Assembly: GCA_946803715.1 (NCBI GenBank)
Contig: CAMPET010000025.1
Coordinates: 3,782 to 67,781 of the forward strand
Length of the DNA: 64,000 nt
Origin: Beroe ovata
Taxonomy: Eukaryota > Ctenophora > Nuda > Beroida > Beroidae
Direction of reading: 5' to 3'
The notes below the pieces were generated by a model. The model ran no database searches and was not told where the DNA came from. It worked only from the letters and a program-made list of their open reading frames with translations. Each line of letters starts with the position of its first letter. Position 1 is the first letter of the stretch. Both the position numbers and the translations under genes were made by a program. Below, piece by piece: positions 25,301 through 35,267 of this stretch.

Positions 25301-26029
25301 GGTTTTTATCCACATGTATAATGTATAAGTCCATGGGATTTCCAACGATGGCGAATGTCCTCATGATCATAGGTTTTGGTACAAAACAGATGTTAGTGGC
25401 AAATTTGTAGTTCTGGAACGCGCGATAATGATACGCGCAGCATAATCATGACTTTTCATTACAGTATCGCGCGCGTCTCCATAGCAACAGGTTGTACAGC
25501 TACATAATACATGCAGACATCGAAATAGACAAAACAGGGCGTCGCGCTCAAGAAGCACAATATTTTATTCCGGTTTAGAAGTTGCTAACATAGAAATGTT
25601 CAGTGCAAATGCAAGAAGAGGAGAGACAAGTGCTGCAAAAAGAGCAAGAAGAATTGAAGGAAGCATTTGCCGAACACGAGCGTCTTGAGAACGACAAGGT
25701 CCAACGAACAAAGCAGGTAATTTGAATGACCCTCGCAAACTCAAGGAGGATTTACCAAGATTATTTCCATTTTTCGAGGATACATTAGACTATTGATCCA
25801 CCCGTTTCAGCGTAATCTGAACTATCAATCCGATCTGATGAGTCAAGTAGCTTACACACGGGGCCTGAAAAATCTGGAGGCAGATGAACGAATGAGGGAG
25901 CTGGAAATTGAGAATGAAGCCGAGAGGAGATACCAAGGGAAGCTGAGGAACGCATTGGAACGACCCACTATTGACAGAGCCCACCCATTGCGCAAATACC
26001 ACGACTCCCAGTCTCGATTATTTGGATAA
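19346..26029 (+). CDS. CFAP53: CFAP53 (CCDC11), ciliary coiled-coil protein
   Basis: Twelve exons join in phase to 512 residues, close to the 514 of the human protein: 19346-19408, 19535-19654, 19752-19861, 20001-20174, 20250-20365, 20791-20897, 21072-21200, 24627-24797, 24903-25007, 25150-25261, 25604-25716, 25811-26029. All introns are GT-AG. The N-terminus HHGPTPHSVAI matches the family's GPTP motif. The rest is Glu/Lys/Arg-rich coiled coil with family landmarks: KLRELLDAEEEQY, CDELRPIL and NMYAALWESDRIMK. The end HPLRKYHDSQSRLFG fits the conserved C-terminus. CFAP53 is a microtubule inner protein of motile cilia and a centriolar-satellite component, needed for left-right patterning in vertebrates. 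Intron 7 (21201-24626) is unusually long because it contains a complete transporter gene. Confidence 0.95.
20374..20752 (+). repeat. 85-base minisatellite in CFAP53 intron 5
   Basis: Units begin CTCAATCCACC at 20374, 20468, 20553, 20638 and 20723. The period is exactly 85 for the inner copies and 94 for the first, which has a small insertion. The array occupies most of the intron and ends just before the exon at 20791. Confidence 0.92.
21496..21509 (+). promoter_or_regulatory. RFX-type X-box directly before the nested transporter ATG
   Basis: GTTACTATGGCAAC fits the X-box consensus RYYNYY-N2-RRNRAC at every position and abuts the ATG at 21510. X-boxes bound by RFX factors drive ciliary genes in animals. 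A chance match is possible, and the transcription start is unknown. Another full match, GTCTCCATAGCAAC, lies at about 25477-25490 in CFAP53 intron 10. Confidence 0.5.
21510..24398 (+). CDS. Intronless SLC22-like MFS transporter nested in CFAP53 intron 7
   Basis: A single open frame of 962 residues. The N-terminal ~545 residues form a membrane transporter. A short cytosolic start and TM1 (about 65-85) precede an extracellular loop with cysteines and N-glycosylation sites (NLS, NFT). The MFS signature between TM2 and TM3 is DKLGRKPP (201-208), and the motif after TM6 is LPETLQFLLS (312-321), as in organic cation/anion transporters. Second-half TMs run from about 375 to 533. The last ~420 residues are hydrophilic, rich in Ser, Glu and Asp, and probably cytosolic and disordered. 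That makes the protein far longer than the usual ~550 of SLC22. It lies on the same strand as CFAP53, and its lack of introns suggests origin by retroposition. The substrate cannot be told from sequence. Confidence 0.85.
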   Translation: MKPAEIIAVIKEKATRIRDVDHEVEAVLSAQQVTSSTTLPLERRVRSVSVEELLGDFVELRPILCLKFIAAALLFLALPLIYDNMLFAQTVDYTAWRCVDEGSGKCSVVTNRGLTHNKEVFCGLNPLHTVPSEFYTPGSKESTANLSAVFIRDVNFTWTSGAETYFGIRLGFYCENEKSGYMDMIYFGMLITGVLSGLLIDKLGRKPPLIISGTLGYLLLLVMIFVREYSGLAVIQVLYGIVYTMYMISSVIWLSENLPRQYRPLLYILYSSMVTFGRFIFAVLVTELPDWKDVTICILVLCMVSSCGVHFLPETLQFLLSHHLDSEAGKALTKLSTKWQTYSKIFTLKTDSNRSHRSEDNLGALFTHKKVGYRVLIILFLWGITPLTLTSRTPLTPSLTLPVYYVIRASLCWVVQLGVVSAILLVRYERVFLAISLVLTAVFNMIALLGSDIALNLVVQVLSEVSLLILTYLTIEVVPMPQRGTVLGLGYSLQAVATLINLNYFTLNGDDVILRVIITCLLTLASFLCFLLPDLQSKLHPVSFSIGEAKKTIGKRTILISEKEVYTSTPPSSDPAAAVGGGDGARKSSSDTVSPAESDYSPQKMKYIVYNKADNVDRYIFLDKGNRRLDITFNKVVRDVYTTKTGKEKKRRWDEHRESVSSDSSLVIVNVYRDERLEKTFHQKCPSLVIDYDSAASDISDVYVVEDAALAEMIDKRGSPVYTVPVKKRRNPQSSATYQDIVAEGTSCAATAGSTNPSPDLSVRSGCSSSDPGSAIANIEMGEDGESDGPFEIVTPCSLHALTSVESGEQVQTIELSSEGEEDEEESSTPEFRTLRKFNTHMQLAQVAVPCDGEGGSDVAASGSGEVAPAKWRNVMGEVEKICSGGENIEYIRYDTPTTLPSPDSVQSQSGIWPRDRNVPMRITEWEFSVFDESPVHWFPLSSSGIQNEAFGSLNSSVDSTV

Positions 26030-26607
26030 GCTGGGTCAGGACATAAGTGCTTTGTAGATCAATGAATGAGGACTTGATAGAGACACTAAGATCACAAGGT
26101 GTAAATAACAGAAACTGAGATGGATATTTTCCAGAGATTTTATTGCTTGATACGCCCTCAATATAATGCATATGTTGCGAGCATCAATAAATGTTCAAAT
26201 GTGTCTATTTTCAAACATCCACAATTATGAAACCATCCAGTCTTAACAATACCCTTGAATTAGATACCGACTCCTTTATAGCAGATAATAATTTATTCAG
26301 CTTGTACATACAATAGAGATGTGATCTTTTTATGTATTTGTAAATACTCAATACGGTCTCCAATTTGATAAAAAGAAGTGTGAAAATTTCTCTCATCAGC
26401 ATCAAATTCCAATTGTACAAAGATTTTGCGGATAAAGCAGCATAAGATGACATGAAAACAACAAGAGCACAATATGAAAAACAGAGTTCAACGCGGGCGG
26501 TCCAGGACTGTCTATTGTCTATGTCGAAACGCTATGCTATTAAATGTTCGGATAAAATGGAAGAAAAAACCTATCCATGTGCATGAACTCCGACCAGAAT
26601 GAACTAT

Positions 26608-26772
26608 TTCATTCAGTTTGCTCCGGAGTGCTGCCATCACCGGATTCCATACATTCCTTCTTCACGTTTTCCGCTGCTTCATCTTCTGGCTTTCTCTTCC
26701 TGGGTTTGTTGAGTTTCGGTGAGAACAGTTTTTTGAAATCAAGGGGCAGACCCAAAACTGGGGGTTTCATCT
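26608..26772 (-). CDS. Possible alternative C-terminal exon of ZFR
   Basis: Just 3' of the ZFR stop, another frame encodes GLPLDFKKLFSPKLN followed by the basic cluster KPRKRKPEDEAAE and an acidic end. It resembles a nuclear-protein tail with a nuclear localisation signal and is preceded by a TTATTGCAG acceptor. No donor in the visible last exon joins it in phase except across an impossibly short 21-base gap. It is either a splice variant with another donor, a frameshift, or chance. Confidence 0.3.
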
Positions 26773-26787
26773 GCAATAAGTCTGTAG

Positions 26788-29700
26788 TTACCTGTTTCTA
26801 TTTGGTCTGACTCCCCACATCCTAGGCCCGCCAAACCCCCGTGGCCCAAAGGGAGGGGGTCCACCCCTTCTCATGTGATGAGGTGGGGGGCCTCTCCATG
26901 GCCCACCCATGGGACCTTGGTGTGTTGGATAAGGTCGAGGTCCGTAAGGCCCCATCCCACCACCATACGGGCGTGGTGCCCCATATGGACTGTCATATGG
27001 CCCCTCTCTATGATGTGCCCCGTAGGGCCCCATGAATCGTCCACCCGGTGGAGGACGTCGAGGTCCCATCATTCCCCTGCCAGCTGGCGGGCCCACATGG
27101 ACCATGTGACCAGGAGTCCCATCATACCCCTCAAATTCCTCCTCCTGCTGCTCCATCTTCATCTCCGGTTCCAACACTTCCTCAGTGTACGCTGGTACAC
27201 CCAGGAAAACGTGCAACTTGTTAAACACCAAGTTACGGAGTGCTGTCTGCGCTTCACTTGTTACACTTTCAACTGTTTCCAAGGGCAGGTCAGCGATGAG
27301 GTTGACATGGGAGTCGGTGCATGGGTCAGGGAGGGAACCGTTGCTAGGATACAACAAACCCCCGGATATCGCTTCCAGAGTTCGTCTCACGACCTCGCCT
27401 GGTGAGAACTTCCGCCCTGAGTTAGCTGCCAACAGCTGACCTGTGATAATATGCGACACGTAACCAAACAATATACGTGTCAACTGGAAGAATAGTGAAA
27501 ATATCCGCCAAGTTGTAGTGGTGTCATATTCAATAATACACACTAACCGACAATAACATGAAGAGTCCAGGGTTTCAGAACATCTGCCCAGTTCTTCATC
27601 TCGCTCTTCTTACACAGGTGTTTCAGTACTCGCAATGCAATGACAGCAGAGGGAACTGAGCTGATGGTTGTTTGGAACCATTTGGAGTGTTTTGCTTCAG
27701 TTAACCCCCTGACACACATCCTTCTATCCAACACTTTGGCAGCAACGTCAGCTGAGAGTCATGTTCATTGTACAATGTATATTGTACAATGTACAATCGA
27801 AAATATACACGATGTGTTCGCAATTCACGCGGTTAGGTCGCCGATACCTGTAATGCTAGCAGCAGTCGCCTCAGCCTCCATAGCTTTTGATGTCAGTGTG
27901 ACAGTTACATTGTATCCCTTGGGATCTGTGATGATGAATGCTGCTTTACTCGCGTCAAGTTTCACATTCAGAGCTTTCCTTTGTGCCTCCTGGTTGACGA
28001 TCATTCAGACTCAACAGTGCCCATTCATTCAGATTTACACCACTTCATAACACTCCACGACGTATACACCACTTTACGTCACTAAATACCGCTGACACCA
28101 CTTCATAACATTCCATAACGTATACACCATTCTACGTCACTCCATACCGCTGACACCACTTCATAACATTCTATGACGTATACACCACTATTCGTCACTT
28201 CNGTCACTGCGTACCGCTGACACCACTACATAACATTCCAATTCCATGACGTATAAGCCTCTCTTCGTCACTGCACTGACACCACTCTATAACATTCCAT
28301 GACGTATAAACCATTTTACGTCAAGTTATACCGCTGACACCACTTCATAACATTCCATGACGTATCACCGGGACTCTTCAACTGGCATGACGTCTACACA
28401 GTACGTTCTACTAGCACCCATTATACATGCAAATTAATTTTTACTCGTGATTAACGATGTATAGCCCAGCCCATTTTAGACTGGCCGATACAGGATTGAG
28501 GATTTCCTGTTATGGGACAACCCACGCATTCCGTGTTTTCGACCCAAAACGATACAAGAAGTTTCGGAATGAAACTAAAATCAAAACCACGGGCGCAAAT
28601 TTACATACGCGCGTGTACTACAAACTGAACACATTCTGCTAGTACAAAAGATGTTTTCAACATAATTGTGACATCACCCGAGGCCGATCGACTATCACAA
28701 CGGACAACATACCGATAACAGCTCCACAAATTTCTCCTTCACATTCTGTAGCATGTATACAGTGGGTTTGTCAGTACAGAACACCAGCATCTCTAGAGAC
28801 TTATCACCGCGGAGTAGCAGTCCGTTAGCCAGGTCACCGATCCTCACACTCCCCTTCAAAAGTCGGGTCTCTACAACCTCTTCTCCCTCGACCGGCTCCG
28901 TCATTAATCCTGGGGGTCATAGTGAATAACCTAGGCTTCATTGAATGTAGTTCGACAAAAACATAAGTCTGCTCTTCACAACCTCAATTTGAATCCACAG
29001 TAAGCCTTTTCATAACAGTCATTTTGATGCTCATTAATAATTATGTTCATAATTACGTTCATAATTATGTTCATTAATAATTATGTTTTTTAGACAGGTA
29101 TGTCCTGATTCGAGGGCACTACACACGATACAATCTCCACGTAGATGTAACGTTGATTACCTTTCTCCCTGAGCTCGTCCTCTGTTTCTTCCCTCATTTT
29201 GTCGGATATAGTCTTGAGGTTATCCTCCGTTACTTTCACTATCTTCTTGATATCGCTCAGCTCTGCTTGTTCGGGGTAAATCTCATCGTGGAGTGACATT
29301 ATCAGGTTGTTATCGTTGTTGTCGCGCTCCCGAGATGCCTGAAGAGTGGGAGAAGACTGAATGACGGATAACGGGAGTGGGGGAGAGGGAGTGGGGAAGA
29401 GAGAGTGGGGGNNNNNNNNNNNNNNNNNNNNNNNNNNNNNNNNNNNNNNNNNNNNNNNNNNNNNNNNNNNNNNNNNNNNNNNNNNNNNNNNNNNNNNNNN
29501 NNNNNNNNNNNNNNNNNNNNNNNNNNNNNNNNNNNNNNNNNNNNNNNNNNNNNNNNNNNNNNNNNNNNNNNNNNNNNNNNNNNNNNNNNNNNNNNNNNNN
29601 NNNNNNNNNNNNNNNNNNNNNNNNNNNNNNNNNNNNNNNNNNNNNNNNNNNNNNNNNNNNNNNNNNNNNNNNNNNNGGGGTACTCACATATCCAGCTGAT

Positions 29701-32501
29701 GCGTGTACTTGCTGTGGAGTGGTCTCACACTGTTCAGTTTCCTGCCACTCTTTCCATTCCTCATCTCTCTGTTCCTGCATCATCCTCCACTCTGTGTGTG
29801 TGTGTGTGTGTGTGGGTGTGTGTGTGTGTGGGTGAGTGTGGGTGAGTGTGGGTGAGTGTGTGGGTGTGTATGTTTGTGTGGGTGAGCATGATAGTTAGGT
29901 ACCCAGATATTTGATTGGACATATTCAGTGAGACAATTCAGATTAAGTGAGAAGCATTCAGTGAGACACATGAGATTGAGTGAGACACATAAGGTTAGGT
30001 GAGACGCATGAAGTAATGTGAGACACATGAGGTGAGACACAATTTTCCCACCCTCCTCTCTTTTCCAGCGTTCCTCCTCCCACTTGCTTCTTCTCTCATC
30101 CATCATCTTTCTCCTTGTCTCGATCTCGTCCAGCCTCTTCTTAGCTCTCTCTTCAGCTTGCTGGTTTCGTTTGTTCTGATGAGAATTATACAGTTATATC
30201 GTGACTTGACTATCATCATATAGTTGACGGTAGAGATTATGTAACTATGGAAACATGGCAATATCACAGCCCCAGTAAAAGTGTGACGGTTATATGACTG
30301 ACGAGAGATTCCGCGACTTACCCGTTTCTCAGTCCTCTCAGCCTCCTCTTTGGCGATACGCTCTGCTCTTTTCTGTGTTGGATATGACGTGAGGAAACAA
30401 TAATTCATACTATCACCAAAAACTACAAATCGCGTTGTATCGTTCGTATATCACGAGATTCATTGCGAGTGAAAGTGCTATATTCGCATTTGCCTGCCAC
30501 TTGAACCCGTGGAATTTTGCTACCGGAAGTCTATCTTGATCATCGTCACTATGTGAAAAAAGAAGTTGACTTTGTCAACTAAATTATGACTACTGGATGA
30601 GATTCAGGTACATAGGGATGGGATTGAAAATGCCCCAACAAATAATAAGTGGAATTTACCGCTAGTTCCTCTTTGACTTGTTCAAGACTGACTTCTTCTT
30701 TTTCTGTAGGGAATGACCAGGTCTTCTAAATTGTAGCAATGAAGCCCCGTCAGCCCCAGGAGTCAGCAGAAGTTACCCAGTCACAGTTGCCATGGTAACC
30801 AATGGTAACAACAGCGTGTTACCAATGGTAACACTATCGTTACCATTGGTAACACATTAGCGAATGTGAGAGGGGGCGTTTTGCGTACTCAGGGGCACGC
30901 AGGTCAACATTGCTTATCACAGAACAACAAAATAAGTATGGTTCATGGTAGTAAATTTGAAGTCCTGGTTATTCATATATCACAAATTCCTTCGAGATCA
31001 TCCTCAAACACTGTACACATCAGTACATGAACATCAACACAATGTGCTTTAGTAAAGCCACACAATGTATATCAGTACATCAATAGATTGTGGCTTGTGC
31101 ATTGTACATCACCAGACAGCTTGTCGCGAATGGGTTCCATTGTCATCCACTCCCTCAGTCACTCACTCACACACTCACTCACTTACTGACTCACCCACTC
31201 ACTCTCTCACTCACTCACTCACTCGACACTCACCTCCGTCCTTGCTAGTAACTGTTGGGTTTGGCACTTCCTTCCCTAACTTTCTAAATAGCAACACCGT
31301 CTGAAAGGGTGTTTTACAGTTGGAACCAAAGACATGGCTGGATTAAAAAAGGCCTTGTCATGAGTTTTCCACTCTTGGTGCCATGAGATTTGGACCAAAT
31401 CTGGTGACACCAACAGGTAGCGAGGTGATATGATCCTTACAGGCTCAATATGAAGCAATAGTTGACTTCTCTGAGGTATCCCCTGATAAGAATAAGGTAA
31501 GAATTATTACCTTATTGTGTTTGCTGCCCGTCATGTGGGCAGAGAATGCCTGTTCTCCAGTACAGCTGACATCACACAGCTCACACCTGTACAGTTTACC
31601 ATACAGGTGGTAACCCCGTGGTGCTGGCTTCCCATCACCCTCCTTTTCCTTCTCCTTCTTCTTGTGTTTTTGTCCGTTCTGGTGTTCCTTGTACGTCTGC
31701 CATTGTGACAAATTATACACTCATTAGTTACAATTCATGAGCAACAATACACACAGAACAGAAATCGTCCAACACAAGTACACATAAAATACGGATTACG
31801 GAGTAGATGCAGAGCAAATACCGAACAATGTATCCATACCTGTTCTCCCATGCAGCTGACTTTGCAGATCTCACAGTAGTAAGTTTTGGGTGGTTCCTTG
31901 GTGGAGCCAGAGTTTCGCCCCTTATTGTACCATCTTCCTCCATCATGCTTGTTCTGCTTCGATTGCTGGATCATTCAGTTCAGTGAATAGATTGAAATCA
32001 GCCGATAATTTCCTCAATGAAATGTTTGGAATCAGTTGACACTTGAATTGATGTAGTATAGTGGTCACTAAGATATGATTTAAGGCGCCGTAGTTTCACG
32101 ATTCGTGTGATGCAGCACTCACATAGTTGTAAGTAGTGTTGGCCGTAGTGTTGGCTGCAACGGCCGCAGCAAGAGCAGCACTATTCTGTGAGCCGACACT
32201 GGGATTGATGGTGTACGTTGTGTATGTAGTGCCCGGGTTGCTCCCTACAGTGGCTGCAGCGGCATAGGCGGCAGCCGCAGTGGCAGATGACACATTACCA
32301 CCCGCAGCTGCACTTTGGTATGGGGTGTAAGTTGTCTCTGCCCCTGAAAACACGGTGAAGGTGGGATTTACTCCGGTAATTACTGAAAACTTTGGATGAG
32401 GAAATCGCTACACGCAAGTAACCTGTTAAATTGGTGTAGGAGCTGGCATACGGAGATGAGTAGGTAGCGTTCGATGTAAAGTAGCTGGAATAATCACCCA
32501 T
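26788..32501 (-). CDS. ZFR: ZFR-type zinc-finger RNA-binding protein with DZF domain
   Basis: The start is [16 protein letters not shown] (32501). An Ala/Thr/Tyr-rich exon follows (32123-32345). Zinc finger 1 is [25 protein letters not shown], split by an intron (31843 / 31704). Zinc finger 2 is [25 protein letters not shown]. The short exon 31229-31303 ([12 protein letters not shown]) matches the family linker. Arg/Glu-rich exons come next (about 30660-30705, 30320-30375, 30050-30175). The DZF domain starts with [14 protein letters not shown] (29230-29290), then [17 protein letters not shown] (28800-28860), [14 protein letters not shown] (27680-27730) and the last exon 26788-27440. The last exon adds a Gly/Pro/Arg-rich tail ending PNRNR. 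ZFR binds structured RNA and regulates splicing and RNA localisation. An N run (29412-29676) falls inside the gene. I could not find the third zinc finger seen in vertebrate ZFR. Confidence 0.92.
28035..28375. repeat. 58-60-base minisatellite with TGACGT/ACGTCA motifs
   Basis: About six diverged copies of a unit containing CACCACTTCATAACATTCC, GACGTATACACCA and ACGTCACT, in a ZFR intron. Each unit includes one or two ACGTCA half-palindromes resembling CRE sites. One n at 28202 marks an unresolved base. Confidence 0.85.
29412..29676. other. Assembly gap (265 N) next to GA- and TG-rich repeats
   Basis: The gap is preceded by a GAGTGGGG-rich tract (29345-29411) and followed at 29793-29885 by a TG/GGTGAG microsatellite, then GAGACACAT-type repeats to about 30040. 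It interrupts ZFR between two coding exons. Confidence 0.95.
30786..30855. promoter_or_regulatory. Cluster of X-box-like palindromes in a ZFR intron
   Basis: GTTGCCATGGTAAC is a perfect symmetrical RFX X-box. It is followed within 60 bases by repeats of CCAATGGTAAC and GTTACCATTGGTAAC, which are themselves palindromic. This may be a regulatory cluster or simply a short inverted-repeat array. No ciliary gene starts next to it. Confidence 0.4.
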
Positions 32502-32741
32502 GCTATGACATAGAATAATGTTATACTGAGATCAGGGATTCTCCACGACCCAGGTATTTTCATAGGGTAGGTATTGAGTTACAGAAATACCTAGGGAAAT
32601 ACGAATATTTTCAAAATATCAGAGTACACATTAAAAAATAATTAAACCTTAAAACACAAATGAGTCATCAGTTATTTTGCTATGTTCTGGATAAAAACAA
32701 TTAAAGATTCAAAGCACAAAGTTTCATGATCGGACTGGATA

Positions 32742-33950
32742 TTAATCAGAGTCAATGGTCAGTTTCATTATAGAGTCTTTTGATTTGGGTTTAGTTCGCC
32801 TGTAGTACAAAGCTGAACATACTAGAATTGAAGTACAAATGCTTATCATAAACAATGTCAGGAAGAAAACATAGTCGGAAATCGATATTGTTCCAGAGCC
32901 ATAACTCAGATTAAATGTAAATTCATTCATCACAAATTTTGAGCAAGGTATTGTTTGAAGTTCTGCCTTAGCACTTGACTCCTTGCGGTAGGAATATGTA
33001 AAGGTATCCATCCCTGAACATGCAGCTGCCATTTCCCCCTTTTTGGAGGCCACCACTACAGCTCCCCTGAATTCAGGGTATTTTTCTGATATTCTGTGAG
33101 CTGTTCTGATTGCTGCTTCCTCAGCTGATAGTCCTAGTCTCATGAGTTCAACAGCTAGGAAAGCAGGGCTGAATCTCATCATTACATCTCCATCACCGGT
33201 AGCTACTGCACCGCCAACAGTATTGTCAACATAACCACCACAACCAGGTAATGCTGAATCACTTGACCTACCAGGAATTTTGTGTGTCAGTCCATTTGTG
33301 GATGTGCCAACAGCCATATCCCCATGCTTATCCATAGCTATTACTCCAATTGTGTCATGATCCTTATAATCAAGTTTATGCTTGTTATCTTCAATTTTAT
33401 GAACTGCAGCATTTTGATTGTATTTTGGAGAATAGGGGCCACAATGATCAGTTGAGTTAATCATGTTCCTCCAATAATTAGGCTGGCAGTTATTTTCCTT
33501 CCACTTTTGCCAGACCTCATCAGAAACTCCAGATGAAAGTTCTTGTCTTGGAAATCCTAGACTCAATGCAAAGTTAGTTGCATTTTCACCAACAAGGACA
33601 GAGTGATATGTGTGTTGAAGTACTGCCTTTGCAACCATGGATGCTTCTCTGACATACTTCAGCTGAATGACAGCCCCCATATCTTGTCTGCTCCCCTCCA
33701 TAACTAACGCATCTAATGTTATATGTCCATCTTCATCTGGTGAAGTACCACCCCAACCTACTTTACCATCACACTGATCTACTTCACACTGGGTACAGCC
33801 AGCAACAACTGAGTCAATTGCAGAGCCCTGATCAGATAGAATAGCAAAAGCAGCCTCGGTTGCATCAACAAAAGGCCATGTATTCACAACAAATGAGCTC
33901 TCATAGACATTTATCAGCAAATATGTGCAAGTCATAAGCAGCCAGGCCAT
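32742..33950 (-). CDS. AGA: Intronless aspartylglucosaminidase-like Ntn hydrolase with C-terminal TM
   Basis: 402 residues in one exon. AGA hydrolyses the GlcNAc-Asn bond of glycoproteins in the lysosome. It is made as a precursor that cuts itself before a threonine nucleophile. Here that site is HD-T200-IGVIAMD, and the downstream substrate-pocket motifs are intact: GTSTNGLTHKIPGR (214-228), GCGGYVDN (236-243) and ATGDGDVMMRF (250-260). The N-terminal 24 residues are hydrophobic and probably a signal peptide. Unlike the ~346-residue human enzyme, it continues past the conserved cysteine-containing end with a hydrophobic segment (359-382) and a basic tail YYRRTKPKSK. This implies a type I membrane-tethered enzyme. 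It lies tail to tail with nothing; ZFR ends upstream on the same strand. Confidence 0.92.
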   Translation of the reverse strand: MAWLLMTCTYLLINVYESSFVVNTWPFVDATEAAFAILSDQGSAIDSVVAGCTQCEVDQCDGKVGWGGTSPDEDGHITLDALVMEGSRQDMGAVIQLKYVREASMVAKAVLQHTYHSVLVGENATNFALSLGFPRQELSSGVSDEVWQKWKENNCQPNYWRNMINSTDHCGPYSPKYNQNAAVHKIEDNKHKLDYKDHDTIGVIAMDKHGDMAVGTSTNGLTHKIPGRSSDSALPGCGGYVDNTVGGAVATGDGDVMMRFSPAFLAVELMRLGLSAEEAAIRTAHRISEKYPEFRGAVVVASKKGEMAAACSGMDTFTYSYRKESSAKAELQTIPCSKFVMNEFTFNLSYGSGTISISDYVFFLTLFMISICTSILVCSALYYRRTKPKSKDSIMKLTIDSD

Positions 33951-33964
33951 CTAGTCATTTAGTA

Positions 33965-35010
33965 TGAAATGAGGTGCGAAAAAGGAGTCCAGGGATAAAA
34001 TCCCACCAGCAAGGTAGGGTGAAATCCTACAATGCCTGGCAATTACGATCTTGCGCGGCCCCGATGAAGGGAAACCCCTACTAAAAACTTAATTTTGGGA
34101 TCATCAACTTATCAATTATGATATTTAAATCAGCCAGACCGTTAATCCGAGCTGCGGAGCTGGGGCGGCTCACTTCAGCATCTAAGGATAAGCTTGTGCT
34201 GTGTGCACAAAACGAAATTCTAGACAGGGTTTATCATGATTATCAATCTGATCACCTAATTCAAGAATGGATATAGTATTACTGCAATACTGCATTAATG
34301 ATTACTGTATTAGAACATTTATATTTCAGCTCAACTTTCCAGGCCGCTTGGAGTTTCATTTTGCATTTGTCCCTGGCCCCTCACGCTCGGCCCTCTCTTA
34401 TTGTAGCTGCAGAAATATAATGGTCAAGCTACACTTTGCCGGATGTTATCTGTCCGACTGTCCACTGCTTGTCAGATGTTACCTGCCATGTTTTTCGCGT
34501 GCCTTCATCCAAGGCCGATTGCCGAAACATTTGCAGCTGTCGATGATAGCCCCTGTCAAGAATTTCATTGCGCGGCTCGCGTCAGCTGGGCCTAGCATCG
34601 CCAGGCAACCGAAACATGTTTCGGTCTTCGATGAAGGCGCGCGCGCCGCGCGCGAGAAACAAAGGTCAGATAACATTTGACAATCCACTGCTTTTCGGAC
34701 GGTGCGCGCTTGCCGGATGTTATATATCTGTCCACTGCACATTGTTGTTCCCGGGCCGCGCTGCGTGACCCAAATACTCCGCGCGCGCTGCGTCTCCTTT
34801 CTACCGCGACTTTTCAGTTCACTGAGTAGAACAGGGGCGCGCAACGTGTGCACACACATTGTCGGGCGATGCCATGCCAGACCGCTGATGCAAGCCGCGA
34901 AGCGCAACGAAATTCTTGACAGGGTTTATCATCGATCGACAAACTGCACAGTGCACTGTTTCTTGCGCGCGGCGCGCGCGCCTTCATCGAAGGCCTTCGA
35001 TGAAGAGCAT
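33965..35010. repeat. GC-rich dispersed repeat cluster
   Basis: A mosaic of units shared with 43.7-45.3 kb. It includes AAAATCCCRCCAGCAAGG with AAATCCTACAA (33997-34035; also 44895-44935 and 45200-45240), GACAGGGTTTATCAT (34222, 34918; inverted near 45110), and foldbacks with GATGAAGGCGCGCG cores (34633, 34975). Open frames across it are compositional and not supported as genes. Confidence 0.75.
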
Positions 35011-35267
35011 GATTTACCATTTAGACTTACAATTATCAATTTAAATCAACGCACAATTATTGGAGTAATGGAGTGTTTAAATTATTCATACTGTGTCAAT
35101 TATAAGCAAATGACATTACAGCCACAATTCATATTCATATCCCATTATCCCATAAGAGATTCAAATAAGCTCATTTCTGATTTAGAAAATCTTTTCTAAA
35201 GTAATGGGACATCTAATTATTGTAGAACATTGATAGTGATCAAGATGGCATAATATAAGTGGATTCA

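Noticed and set aside
34479-35199. Long frames on both strands in the GC-rich cluster
   Set aside because: They arise from GC-rich foldback repeats with few stop codons and show no protein motifs.
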